DNA from: Unio delphinus | Taxonomy: Eukaryota > Mollusca > Bivalvia > Unionida > Unionidae | Length of the DNA stretch: 64,000 nt | Assembly (NCBI GenBank): GCA_029339505.1 | Contig: JAQISU010000123.1 | Span: forward strand, 7,677,501-7,741,500 | Direction: 5' to 3' | Shown: positions 1-8,489 of the stretch, in pieces | Layout of the letters: each line of letters begins with the position of its first letter | Position numbering within the stretch: position 1 is the stretch's first letter | Notes under the pieces: model-generated | Databases searched by the model: none | Seen by the model: the letters and a program-made list of their open reading frames with translations, nothing else | What the model was told of the DNA's origin: nothing | Made by a program: the position numbers and the translations under genes

Positions 1-427
1 CAATGAAATCTCGATATGTTGCAATGTTCATGATGCCACCTTGAAATAACCGCATGCAGATATCAGCTGTTTCATTAATTATTTCCGGGGAGCTATTTCC
101 AGCTCGTTTCCCTCCGATAAGAACTTCTAATCGTGCTATATCGCAAAGAGCATTACCAGGACAACTAACTAGACCACCACTTGGACCACTGGAATCTCTT
201 CGAGATTTAGAAAATCCCTCTCCGGTTGATTTTTTAGTAATACCAGTTGCACCTTTTTCAGAATCAGCTTCTGCCATTATTTGTATCTCACCCGGCATTG
301 GGTCTGCTGTATACTCTGGTAGTGGTTGTGCGACGCCTTTTATCATAGCCATAAATTTAGCAAAATCAGAACTTATTTCTTTTGTTATTTTAGTTTTACC
401 GCGGTTTGCTAAAAATACTTTATTCGT
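1..427 (-). CDS. Partial unrecognised protein of the virus-like element
   Basis: This frame is open from a TAG at 428-430 to the window edge, so the C-terminus is missing. The first in-frame ATG is at 350-352 (another at 344-346), but residues upstream of it look equally coding, so the true start may lie beyond a frameshift. The visible protein begins Lys-rich. It then has a Gly/Ser-rich stretch (GLVSCPGNALCDIARLEVL is the most distinctive part) and ends in a helix-like segment at the edge. I do not recognise the family. Strand and position fit it as the next gene after the Gln/Glu-rich ORF, in a minus-strand gene block where structural genes would be expected. A plus-strand ORF across the same bases is probably its shadow. 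Confidence 0.45.
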
Positions 428-471
428 CTAGGTTTCTAGAGATTTTATAAAATTTTTAGACTTGTCGTCTT

Positions 472-1140
472 TTAAATAATTATCTCTTCTATTTTTTTAG
501 AACTTTCTTTAGTAAAATTAACTAATTCATTATCGTCAGAGATAACTCTAATCTCAGTTAACGCATCAGCCGTAAATATATTTTCAGGTGAATAGTCTTT
601 TCTTGCAACAGCGCCTTGTTGTTCAAGTGGTTCAGGTGGTGCGATAAGTGGTGGTCTACTAGCATGTTCTTCTTCAAGTTCTTCAAGAAGTTCTCGTTCT
701 TGTTGTTCTTGTTCTTGTTGTTCACGTTTTCGTTGTTCTTGTCGTCTTGCAGCGGTTATTATATCACCAGGAAGTGTTTGTAAAGATTTTTTTGTTTGTT
801 TGGATCTTCTTGCTATTTTTTCGAGTACAGGAAAAAGATGTGGTTCTTTTTTTGGTTTGTCCTCGGGGACATCCCCCCATATAGCTCGCTCGGTGGCTGA
901 TATTACCCGTTTCGTTGCCGTGGTAATTGGTCGAAATAACTGTTCAGATCCTACAGAAAAATCGGTCTGAAGACTCTGCCTATTCTGTAGTTTACTCCTG
1001 ACAGAATTACGCACGGGTATATACTTTCTAATTGCACACAATCTCTCTTTCGCTAGTCTGGTAGTTAAAGCATCGTTTACCATTATTGAAACAGTAAAGC
1101 AATTTCCAATTAATGTACGATGTAGTGATTTTGTCATCAT
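472..1140 (-). CDS. Unrecognised 222-aa protein with Gln/Glu-rich coiled coil
   Basis: The ORF starts at ATG 1138-1140 and ends at 472. The N-terminal 60 residues are basic and mixed. Residues around 80-115 are rich in Lys and Arg. Residues around 130-160 are an almost pure Gln/Glu/Arg/Leu run (EQQEQEQQERELLEELEEEH) that should form a long charged helix or coiled coil. A Pro-rich spacer and an acidic tail follow. No catalytic motif is visible. It lies between two other minus-strand ORFs of the element, with about 45 bases to the next. Such composition is common in virion-associated or scaffolding proteins, but a function is not supported by sequence. The intact length in an element where many other genes are broken suggests either weaker decay or chance. 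Confidence 0.5.
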   Translation of the reverse strand: MMTKSLHRTLIGNCFTVSIMVNDALTTRLAKERLCAIRKYIPVRNSVRSKLQNRQSLQTDFSVGSEQLFRPITTATKRVISATERAIWGDVPEDKPKKEPHLFPVLEKIARRSKQTKKSLQTLPGDIITAARRQEQRKREQQEQEQQERELLEELEEEHASRPPLIAPPEPLEQQGAVARKDYSPENIFTADALTEIRVISDDNELVNFTKESSKKIEEIII

Positions 1141-1422
1141 AAAATGATTTATACGTTTTAACCCGATTCAGATAGGCAAAAAATAGACGAGCATCAATGA
1201 AAAATGACAAAAAAAAACACTCACTAAAATATTTTTCAGTTTCACTACAGGCGATTTACTTCCTTGTTCATTGATCAAAGCCGGTATTGATTACAGTTAA
1301 ACGTACATACCTTTCCATTGTGTTTGCAACATCTGTTCCATTGTATTGTATTACATTGCAATCCATGGAGTATTTCTAGTAAAAATTTTACCTTGCAGTT
1401 TACAGACTTATAGCAGAGTTAT

Positions 1423-1782
1423 CTATAGTAGTTTTTCATTTTCTTGAATGAATGCTCGTATATTTCTAATTTTCGAATTAACCTCCTTTTTCAATTCATA
1501 ATCCCACCCCAGTTCTCTTCGTATTCCTCCCACGATAGTAAATAACGGGGCAAACACGCTTACATCGCTACAGAATATAAAAGAGTCGCGAATAGAATTC
1601 TGGATTTTTTTTATTAATGCATACTTCTTTGGCAGCATATATTTATTAGATATAATACCGTATTCTATATCTTGATAATCAGACATAATTTGATCAGGGT
1701 TTAAATTGTCAGATAATTTAATCTCTTGTTTTTTCAATTTTGAGATTTCAGCTATAATTCTATTGATATTTTCAGAATTCAT
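1423..1782 (-). CDS. Unrecognised 119-aa helical protein
   Basis: The ORF runs from ATG 1780-1782 to a stop at 1423. The upstream 20 bases are a TATA-like AT stretch, which would suit a promoter. The protein is Lys/Glu/Ile-rich and probably mostly helical: an N-terminal amphipathic segment (about residues 1-25), a Tyr-rich middle, a hydrophobic patch (about 70-85, FCSDVSVFAPLFTIVGG) and a charged C-terminal helix. I recognise no family. It is the most upstream gene of the left minus-strand block before the repeat-bearing region at 1.8-2.3 kb. It could be an accessory or minor structural protein of the element; this is inference from position only. Confidence 0.45.
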   Translation of the reverse strand: MNSENINRIIAEISKLKKQEIKLSDNLNPDQIMSDYQDIEYGIISNKYMLPKKYALIKKIQNSIRDSFIFCSDVSVFAPLFTIVGGIRRELGWDYELKKEVNSKIRNIRAFIQENEKLL

Positions 1783-1833
1783 TTTATATATTATATATAT
1801 TTCTAATAAAAAAAAATATATACTTTTTCAAAA

Positions 1834-2260
1834 ATGAACCCCGTTTGTGGCAAGTTGTTTTATCATCTTACTCACGCCAAGGGATATTATGCGATGATAT
1901 ATGAACCCCGTTTGTTGAGGGATATTATGCGATTATATATGATGGACAGCACATTACATATATATACAATTCCATTCGAGTGTTTTGGCAAGTGTATAGG
2001 GACGGCACAAGAACATTGAATGAATGACGTCAATGAATGATTATACAATTCCATTCGAGTCTTTTGGCAATTGTATAGGCACAGCACATTACATATATAT
2101 ACAATTTCATTCGTCTTTTGGCAATTGTATAGAGACGGCACAAGAACATTAAATAAATGACGTCAATGAATGATTATACAATTCCATTCGAGTCTTTTAG
2201 CAATTGTATAGGGACACCACGTTTACATTAAATGAATGATGTCAATGAATGATGACACTC
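1834..2260. repeat. Short tandem repeats with hairpin core and CRE-like palindromes
   Basis: Four degenerate copies of a unit of about 55-77 bp start near 1964, 2041, 2097 and 2174. The core begins TATACAATTCCATTCGAGTC and ends GGCAATTGTATA, so its ends are complementary and can form a stem. Two copies (2025-2032 and 2158-2165) are followed by the palindrome TGACGTCA, the full CRE/ATF consensus. One copy has a mutated form, and another TGACGTCA stands at 2567-2574. Before them, two copies of ATGAACCCCGTTTGT and GGGATATTATGCGAT occur at 1834-1935. The region lies upstream of the minus-strand gene at 1423-1782, so a promoter or terminator role is possible but unproven. Confidence 0.7.
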
Positions 2261-2882
2261 CTATATTCATGCAACCACATATACCCCACAAAGTCGCCCT
2301 GGGTTGAATGAAAAATCATTCACACCACGGTTCTGTGTAGTTGGTATATGTGGTTGCAATTTGAATTTCGGGTGTTTACCCATCCCCCAATTTAAACCAT
2401 CTTTCGGTACCGTTGGCAATAATGCCTATTACGAGGTTCGATCCATAGCAGCCAGGACGGAATCGCAACACGTTACGATTGAGCTTACTGTTCTTATATA
2501 CGCGCTTGAATATAATATATAGTAAGGTAATACAATCAATAGCGAACAGGTGTGATGTACAATGAATGACGTCAATGGCGTGATATTGTTATCGATCACA
2601 GGCCACAACTAACTGAATGAATGAATGAATCCATATACCTTTCGTGTATTTTTTTACAACATTGAAACAGAACTGAATACTTGAAAAAAAAACAAATACA
2701 ATTATTTGTAAACACTACATATTTGATTTATTTTCTTACAAAATGGATTATATTTCCACTGAGAATTAACGATGAAGTAAATTAGGAAAACCCCATTGAG
2801 ATCTAAAACTCTTTCATAAGCCGTAACATACCTACACGAGTTATGTCCCTTGGTGTTATATAGAATAATGCAAAAATATGAT
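2261..2882. other. Non-coding interval inside the element
   Basis: Apart from one TGACGTCA palindrome at 2567-2574 and a short TGAA repeat near 2615-2630, I see no gene here. ORFs of 72 aa (plus, from 2304) and 70 aa (minus, 2702-2914) lack recognisable features. The second overlaps the 3' end of the HNH gene in another frame. Confidence 0.5.
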
Positions 2883-3320
2883 TTAGACATACGAAAAAAG
2901 AATCCTTTGTCCATTTTTTCTGGAAATTGCTGATCGATAAATTCCCTCCGCTACTTTTCGTATTGAGGGTTTACAAATATCAAAATATCTACCAGCTTCA
3001 TTTATTGATTGTTCATTAGTTGCAGTATTAAATGATTTTACAGACTTCGCATTTTTTTAGTATTTTCCAGTCTTTCCTCGTTTCAAATTCTCACTCTGTG
3101 TTATAGATTGTAAATTCGATAAATAATTATTCTTAGGATAGGAATCAATGTGATCGATAACAAAACCATCTTCGATGAATCCGTTATACACTTCATATAC
3201 GAAACGTTGGCAGTAATATTTCTTCCCTCCAGCACTAAACATCAAATATCCCATATTATTCACAACACCAACTGGCTTCCTCAGTCTACGGCTACTGACA
3301 ATACCATCACGGGACGCTTC
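2883..3320 (-). pseudogene. HNH homing-type endonuclease with NUMOD-like DNA-binding tail
   Basis: The frame is open from just after a stop at 3321-3323. It carries an N-terminal segment typical of HNH homing nucleases (a Gly-Ile-Val-Ser-Ser strand, then an RRLRKPVG stretch). The HNH core follows: YYCQRFVYEVYNGFIEDG and then VIDHIDSYPKNNYLSNLQ, containing the catalytic DH and the structural Asn residues. A TAA at 3057-3059 interrupts it. The same frame continues for 57 more codons with a helix-turn-helix-like tail (NEQSINEAGRYFDICKPSIR), resembling the NUMOD domains that follow HNH cores in phage and large DNA virus homing nucleases, and stops at 2883-2885. The single in-frame stop and the lost 5' start mark it as a pseudogene. 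It probably nicked or cut DNA to spread itself or to assist the element. Confidence 0.82.
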
Positions 3321-3414
3321 TTAGTTTGCAATCACGGGGTGTGGTTGGAATTCTTGGTTCATTTATATACAATACTATTGTTTGTCTAATTCATTGTTTG
3401 GTTGAATTATTACA

Positions 3415-3729
3415 TTACTTTGGAAATCTATCAATGTAGTCTTGGGGTGTTCTTATAATTTTGTCGTTGACACAGTCAGAGTTTGAGTCATTGATGGAAT
3501 CTTTGATTCTCTTATTATCATAATAACGCTTCAACTCTCTGTATCGTTTGCCACCACAACCGAGACACAATTGTGATTTTCCTCTCACCCCTACCCCACA
3601 TCGTAGGCATAGAATTGGGCCAAGGCTTCCACGCCGAAAACTTTGCATATGATACCCACAGAATTCCTTTCTGCATGATTTGTTACACGGGGTTACTGAT
3701 CCAATCATAAGCCATTTGCAATGATTCAT
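3415..3729 (-). CDS. Small Cys-rich zinc-binding protein
   Basis: This 104-aa ORF starts at ATG 3727-3729. The first 65 residues carry about ten Cys and several His residues in paired knuckles (TPCNKSCRKEFCGYH, then CLRCGVGVRGKSQLCLGC), which suggests at least two zinc-binding modules. A basic helix (YRELKRYYDNKR) and an Asn/Asp-rich tail follow. It may bind nucleic acid, for example as a regulator of the element's genes, but no named family is assigned. It is divergent from the polymerase gene, whose first ATG is 42 bases away at 3772, so the two probably share a promoter region. The frame is intact. Confidence 0.6.
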   Translation of the reverse strand: MNHCKWLMIGSVTPCNKSCRKEFCGYHMQSFRRGSLGPILCLRCGVGVRGKSQLCLGCGGKRYRELKRYYDNKRIKDSINDSNSDCVNDKIIRTPQDYIDRFPK

Positions 3730-3771
3730 TATATATAATTTTCTTATTTAAATACTTGTTTTAATTATAGC

Positions 3772-4128
3772 ATGAAGGAGTTCGAGAGATTATCGAAAAT
3801 TACGCCTTGGAAAAACGCAAGATTCAATCTCGATAGAGTCTCTGATAAACCAAATAGTCTAATAAGTGATAGAACCATGTTGGGTAAAATTCGTGATTGT
3901 TTTAATGAATTCAAGCGTGATGGAGTATCTCACTGTTGGTCAACATTTCGAATTGATGGTAGCGTTGATGCTACCATGAACGACGAAAACGCAGCAGTGA
4001 TAATCTCACATCTTGGGCGAAAAAAGTATTTTTTTAGAGTGAAATTCATTATCCGTTTAGACACGGGAGATTGGATTATCAGAGATAAATTTGACCCCAT
4101 CTTGAAGGAACAAAAACTGTCACTGTGA
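3772..4128 (+). pseudogene. N-terminal fragment of the PolB-helicase polyprotein gene
   Basis: This is the first open segment (118 codons from ATG 3772) of a long plus-strand gene that is broken into several frames up to about 7,175. The segment (SKITPWKNARFNLDRVSD near the start) resembles, as I recall, the beginning of large predicted proteins that carry PolB and helicase domains in fungi and invertebrates; this could not be verified here. It ends at a stop near 4128, where the next segment takes over in another frame. No catalytic motif is visible in this part. It may be the N-terminal accessory or priming domain of the polymerase. Confidence 0.55.
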
Positions 4129-4667
4129 GTCAAAATTCCAAACCAGGAATTTTAACTGGAATTGACAAACCGTATTACGAAAGATCTTATCCTGTAACAG
4201 CAGTTGTTTATGGGATATATCCGTTAAATGATAAACCGAGTATTGAAAAATTAAAACCCATGAAACTGTCACCGTTGACTTCGTCAGGGAGAATAAATTG
4301 TGTAGCAGAACGAATAATAAAACACTTCACAAATGCGTTGCGTGGAAATAAACTGACTGATCTAAGACGCAAAAAAATAAATGAATGGAGGTTAACAGTG
4401 AAGGAGCGCGGGGCAACAATTCAAGATATAACTAAATTAGAAACATTATTAAGATTCCCAATAAACGTAGCGACGATAACCGGAGAAGTATTACACGAAT
4501 CAAAATATAAATCACAAGGAGCTCCAATCGAAATTATTGATCATAACGAACACGCGTGGACAACTGCGGTAACAATATTTCCACGAGCTAGAACAATAAA
4601 GTATATACCCACGGAGTTCTCTCCAGAATTTTCTGAAAAAAATTATTTGATTTTATTCGCCAGTTGA
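4125..4667 (+). pseudogene. PolB-helicase gene, second fragment (pre-polymerase region)
   Basis: This 180-codon open segment follows the first in a different frame, overlapping by four bases. Its apparent start is GTG, so it is a continuation of the broken gene rather than a new one. It contains a Lys-rich helical part (around residues 60-100) and a segment ending in EIIDHNEHAWTTAVTIFPR. That position in family B polymerases would be the exonuclease-like or linker region, but I cannot identify Exo motifs with certainty. It ends at 4667, and the next frame opens at 4664. Confidence 0.55.
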
Positions 4668-5259
4668 GTAAAAACGATCCTGTGTCAGTGTGGTTACTTC
4701 GCAGTTTTGAAAACTCCGAGGGTAGATTCGATCAATTTGTAAGACCCAATGGAGAATTATATCACACTGAAGCTTTGCATGACGCGATGAAAAAACTAGC
4801 TAGTGGTTTTTCAACAGTGAACTCGAAGAGTTTCGACGAAGAACAATTATTAACAAATTGTATTCACTTCCGTCGGTTGCAGCTCACTTCGCGAGAAAGA
4901 GAAATAATTGGAAACCAACACGAGGTGAGTTTCTCACAGATGTCAGATCAAGTTGTATTGAATATGGTCATGGCGGATTATGGAATACAAAATATGACCC
5001 CAAAACTATTATTTCGGTTGATATAGTCGCGTGTTATCAAAGGAGTTTTCTCGGGTACGGAGAATGCGCTGAATACTTCAAGCGATTCGGACATCCCACC
5101 CATGAGATGGCCCTTGTTGCGATTAATGGGCCGCTGCCTGATTTTGATTTAACTGGATTCGCTCGGGTGGTATCATTTGAATTAGTTACAGGACTTCATC
5201 CGTGCTGTTATGTTTGGATTGGTAGACACATATCTAAAAAAAACACTGGATGCCAATAG
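4664..5259 (+). pseudogene. Family B DNA polymerase fragment with motif A
   Basis: Two overlapping frames cover this stretch (4664-5026 and 4858-5259), with the switch between about 4880 and 4920. The second frame holds EYGHGGLWNTKYDPKTIISV, followed by the palm motif A, DIVACY, with its Asp codon at 5020-5022 and Tyr at 5035-5037. This Asp would bind the catalytic metal in family B polymerases. The next block (FKRFGHPTHEMALVAINGPLP) has no named motif but is strongly patterned. The order of pieces matches one polymerase gene that has taken at least one frameshift here. In polymerases of Polinton-like elements this activity copies the linear element, usually with protein priming; priming is not shown by this sequence. 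Confidence 0.78.
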
Positions 5260-5960
5260 TGTTATTACGATATATTATTGATTGCGGTATACTAAAATCG
5301 CTGGTTGTCAGTGAAGCAATTATATCATATCGAGCCCAGACTGAGGTTTGGTAGTATAGTTTCCCGATCTTGACGAAGAAAATATCATGAAATGGTCCTA
5401 ACAGCTATTTGAAAGTGAAAATAGACAAGCAAAAGATCTTGGTAGAAGAATAATTGGAAAGTTTACTCAAGGTTTGAAAATACGACAATACAAGATATTC
5501 TTCACGGTTGATTATAGATAGCGTTGAATACGATTTTATAATCGCGGATGTAACATCTAAGGGTATATATGTAAATCGTAAAGACGCTTTCTTGTCCGAT
5601 GGAACCAAATTGGGTACAATTGTTACTTACAACGATGGATACAGTCTTCAGTATACACATTTGAGGGCATCTATGCTGGCTTATGCTTCTATCAATTTAT
5701 TTTCGATGATAAATAGATTTCCTGACACCGCAGTTAGAGTCGCCACTGATTCATTTTGCATAGACATGAAACACAGTAGCGCAGTGGCCAAATTCACTAA
5801 TTCTGACGAAAGTTGGGGGTCATGGAGAATTAAGCGGGAAATACCATGTGATTATTCCAAATCAGCAGATGTTACGATTGAAGATAAATATTTGAAAAAT
5901 AATCATATATCAGAACTATCTAATGCACCACAGATATCTGATCCAATATGTAGGCATTAA
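5260..5960 (+). pseudogene. Family B DNA polymerase fragment with altered motif C
   Basis: The first 250 bases have stops in all frames but keep polymerase-like fragments, so decay is heavy there. From 5508 a 150-codon frame holds a motif-B-to-C region: YTHLRASMLAYASINLF, then VRVATDSF. ATDS (5742-5753) lies where family B polymerases normally have DTDS, so the first catalytic Asp position is Ala. GCC differs from GAC by one base, so this could be decay of this copy or a property of the lineage. The frame stops at 5958-5960, and the helicase follows at once in the same frame, suggesting that polymerase and helicase were one polypeptide. Confidence 0.78.
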
Positions 5961-6888
5961 ACCAGTTATTTAAACGGTTGTGGTGGATCAGGAAAGACGA
6001 CTCGTGCGATTGAATTATTTCGTGGGAAATCAAACATGATCATGCTAACACCAACACACAGACTTGCCAGAGAGATGAAAAAACGAGGAATTAATGTTTG
6101 CACTTATCATAGCTTCTTTCATTGGAAATGTGACGAATGGACCCCTGAACGAATGGGTGAGAAATTTATTCCTGAAGTCATAATTTGGGATGAGATATGC
6201 AGTGTCATTAGATATATTACAAAATTTTCTCGAGTGGTTATTGTTATCGAATACAAAAGTAATAATTTGCGGTGATCATGGCCAACCACCACCATTTCTT
6301 GGTTTATCCCCACATGATTGGCTGAAGAATTTTGTAGACTACTATGAAGAAATTAGTACTGATCATAGAGCACTTGATGAACAATTACGCGAGTTCAAGA
6401 AACTAATCAGATTACAACCTAATAGAATCCAATGTGAAATAGCGCGTGAAATAATTTCGGAAACACCATTAAAAGATTTTTGGAAAGCGTGGAGACCAGA
6501 CGATTTAATAGTAGCGAGTAGAAAAATAGTCAGAGATACACTTCAGATGAAATTATTTGAATTGCATAAAGAAAAATTTGCAACACTTCCAACACCCCTG
6601 TGTTATAGGCCTTCGGATACACGAAAGCAGAATATCGAAGTTGATATTCCAGGACAGCGTGAAAAGCAGAATTTATTGTTAAATGATATTGTGCTGGCTG
6701 ATATCAGCGTCGTCGAAGATGCATTGCGAGCTGATAAATCCCCATGGATTACGCAGCAACTATACATTTTTCTCAGGGATTGACTATATCAGATACAATT
6801 GTTTGGATGATAGATAATCACATCGAATGGTCAAATTTAGTTTATCTCGCAGTGTCCAGAGTACGAAGAATAAATCAGCTTTGAAGAG
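5961..6888 (+). pseudogene. Superfamily 1 DNA helicase domain (Pif1/RecD-like)
   Basis: The Walker A loop GCGGSGKTT is encoded at 5976-6002. TPTHRLAREM follows (motif Ia-like, near 6050), then TYHSFFHW and the Walker B IIWDEI (6181-6198). A frameshift between about 6200 and 6260 moves the gene to another frame, where VIICGDHGQPPPF (motif III region) follows. A second shift near 6770 leads to IHFSQGLTI and LVYLAVSRVRR (motifs V and VI), which end at a TGA at about 6886-6888. This is a full SF1 motif set in order. Helicase next to PolB would unwind the template during copying. Two frameshifts and stops make this copy inactive. Confidence 0.85.
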
Positions 6889-6978
6889 TTGTTTTAGATG
6901 ATAATAACACTACAATCAATGATATTGTCAGCGATGATATAATCAGAAAAATAACTCTCTGGTTATAAACAGCAGGAT

Positions 6979-7175
6979 AAAAAAAATAATAGAGAATTTG
7001 ACATTGATGCTGAATTAATAATTAAACTGAAACAACAACAGAATAATCACTGCGCAAATTGCAGTTGTATAATGCGTTGGTGCTGGTCAGATAAATATCC
7101 TCGCCAATTTACCGTAGATAGAAAGAATAACAGTATTGGTCATACCAAAGATAATGTGATGCTAACTTGTCTTCA
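6979..7175 (+). pseudogene. Cys-rich HNH-like module after the helicase
   Basis: A short frame without its own start follows the helicase after about 90 bases of broken sequence. It encodes a Gln/Asn-rich linker, then CANCSC (from 7051), a Trp/Cys cluster (RWCWSDKYP) and QFTVDRKNNSIGHTKDNVML, followed by TCLQ. The pattern of two Cys, then D-R-x-N, then GH..DN, then C resembles treble-clef HNH-type nucleases. It probably was the C-terminal domain of the polymerase-helicase polyprotein. It runs into the 3' end of the integrase gene on the other strand, so the two genes converge tail to tail. The usual closing Cys after TCLQ is not seen, possibly because the end is eroded. Confidence 0.6.
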
Positions 7176-8090
7176 GTTAAGACCACGCGGCGGTAATTGG
7201 GTATCCTCGGGTATCACTTGTAGTTGTTCACGAGTAAATCCTCGCTGAGGAGCAGTAGAATCCAATCTATAGATTGCTGGTCTACCCGTATATCGTGTTA
7301 TGCCGGATATTTTATGCGCGGTAATACTCCAAATAGGACCAGTAGCTCTTTTTTTGCCACCTTCGAGCTCTCCTGGTTCATATAAATATCTTACAGTGAC
7401 ATTACCGAGTATTGGTTGTTTTGAAAAATCTTTTTGCGGTTGTACCGGTATAGACTTCTTTTTAATGGCGTTGTTAGGTTTCATGTTGATTGTTCGAGTA
7501 ATCTCGTTATTCAGCGCGGTAATTATACCTGGTAATCTCTTGACCCATTCACGAGATTGTTTCTCCTGAATAAATTCCTTCGCGTATTGATATCCAAATA
7601 ACCGCTGAGCAAGCGTCCGATTAAATCGTTCAACAATTGCCTGATCGCGATGTAGTGCAGTATGTCCTCGTCGTAACGCGGTATTATGATTCTTCATTGC
7701 TGATAGAACCGCACCCTGAAATTCCTTGCCAGGATCAACTTATAATAGATTTGGCCAGCGCAGAGGACCCCGCCGATAAATCCTTTCAAATGCAGAAGCG
7801 ACTTCAGTTGATGATTTTGTTTTTAACGGTTCTGCCTGTTTGTATCGACTAGCAACATCAACTACAGTTAACGCGTATTTGTAACCACCATCATGCGGCA
7901 GAAATAATATATCAGCTTGATGAACTTCATTAGGAACGGTCACATCAAAATGCGAGTAGTTAATTTGTTTAGGCGGTGGTAGATAAATTTGCCATATCGC
8001 CTGTTTGGATAACCAATTAGCCTGCGAGATGTCTGTGTTGCAGATTACTGCTTTTATAAGCAACATCATGAGCATGACACGCCTTATCAA
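7173..8090 (-). pseudogene. DDE integrase (Polinton/retroviral-type rve)
   Basis: Two open stretches (8090-7743 and 7739-7173) lie in the same frame, split only by a TAA at 7740-7742. The start is uncertain: recognisable family sequence begins near 8030 (ANWLSKQAIWQIYLPPPK). The first catalytic Asp is in EVHQADILFLPHDGGYKY, the second in VDPGKEFQG just after the stop, and the Glu in QAIVERFNRTLAQRLF. There are 34 residues between the second Asp and the Glu, the classic D35E spacing. A C-terminal SH3-like part follows (VRYLYEPGELEGGKKRA). The enzyme would join the element's ends to host DNA in the nucleus. It converges with the polymerase-helicase gene and overlaps the PLA2 ORF in another frame. 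Confidence 0.9.
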
Positions 8091-8277
8091 TGGCGTTTAT
8101 TGGATATTCACCCGGTCGAGATTGGTTTTGATCATCGAGTCTGATATCGAGTCTGGTCCCGGGTCCACAATAACTATACCCTGGAAGATGTTTTTCTCCT
8201 GGATACTTCGCCCATGGTGTTCCAGATAATTTTACTAACTTGGCTGCAATATCACCTCCTCGTTTTTTTTTAAATCC
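8017..8277 (-). pseudogene. Parvovirus-type phospholipase A2 domain
   Basis: This 86-codon frame opens after a TAA at 8278-8280, has no ATG at its start, and stops at 8017-8019. It encodes a basic lead (GFKKKRGG), then HLPGYSYCGPGTRLD with the calcium loop YCGPGT at 8155-8172, and AIDKACHAHDVAY with the catalytic His-Asp pair (CHAHD at 8065-8079). These are the signature motifs of the phospholipase A2 found in parvovirus VP1 and in several virus-like elements of animals, where it breaches endosomal membranes. Here it lies directly upstream of, and overlapping, the integrase in a different frame. It may once have been fused to the integrase and separated by a frameshift near 8020-8060, or it may be an independent short gene. 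Confidence 0.8.
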
Positions 8278-8489
8278 TTAGAAATAAATCTAAATTTTTT
8301 TGTACAACATTGTACACACCTACCAGAAAGTGCTGATCTGTTATTGCTAGTTGTAATCGTCGTCAAGTGATCTGTGCCAGTACGTTTTTTTACATTTCAC
8401 ACAATATAGATCCATAATATATTTACAATAACATAAATGTAATTGATTATTCAGCTACCCGACGACGAGAACCTATTAAACACTATGCG
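8278..8489. other. Spacer between divergent PLA2/integrase and ATPase genes
   Basis: About 210 AT-rich bases separate two divergent genes of the element. No ORF or known motif was seen. By position it should carry both promoters. Confidence 0.4.

Noticed and set aside
54..431. 125-aa plus-strand ORF
   Set aside because: Opposite strand of a better minus-strand frame that fits the gene block; the Pro/Ser-rich composition is typical of a shadow ORF.
1028..1210. 60-aa minus-strand ORF
   Set aside because: Overlaps the 222-aa ORF in another frame and shows no domain.
2304..2522. 72-aa plus-strand ORF
   Set aside because: Starts at TTG, no recognisable content, lies in non-coding sequence.
2702..2914. 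70-aa minus-strand ORF
   Set aside because: Overlaps the NUMOD-like tail of the HNH gene in another frame; no domain.
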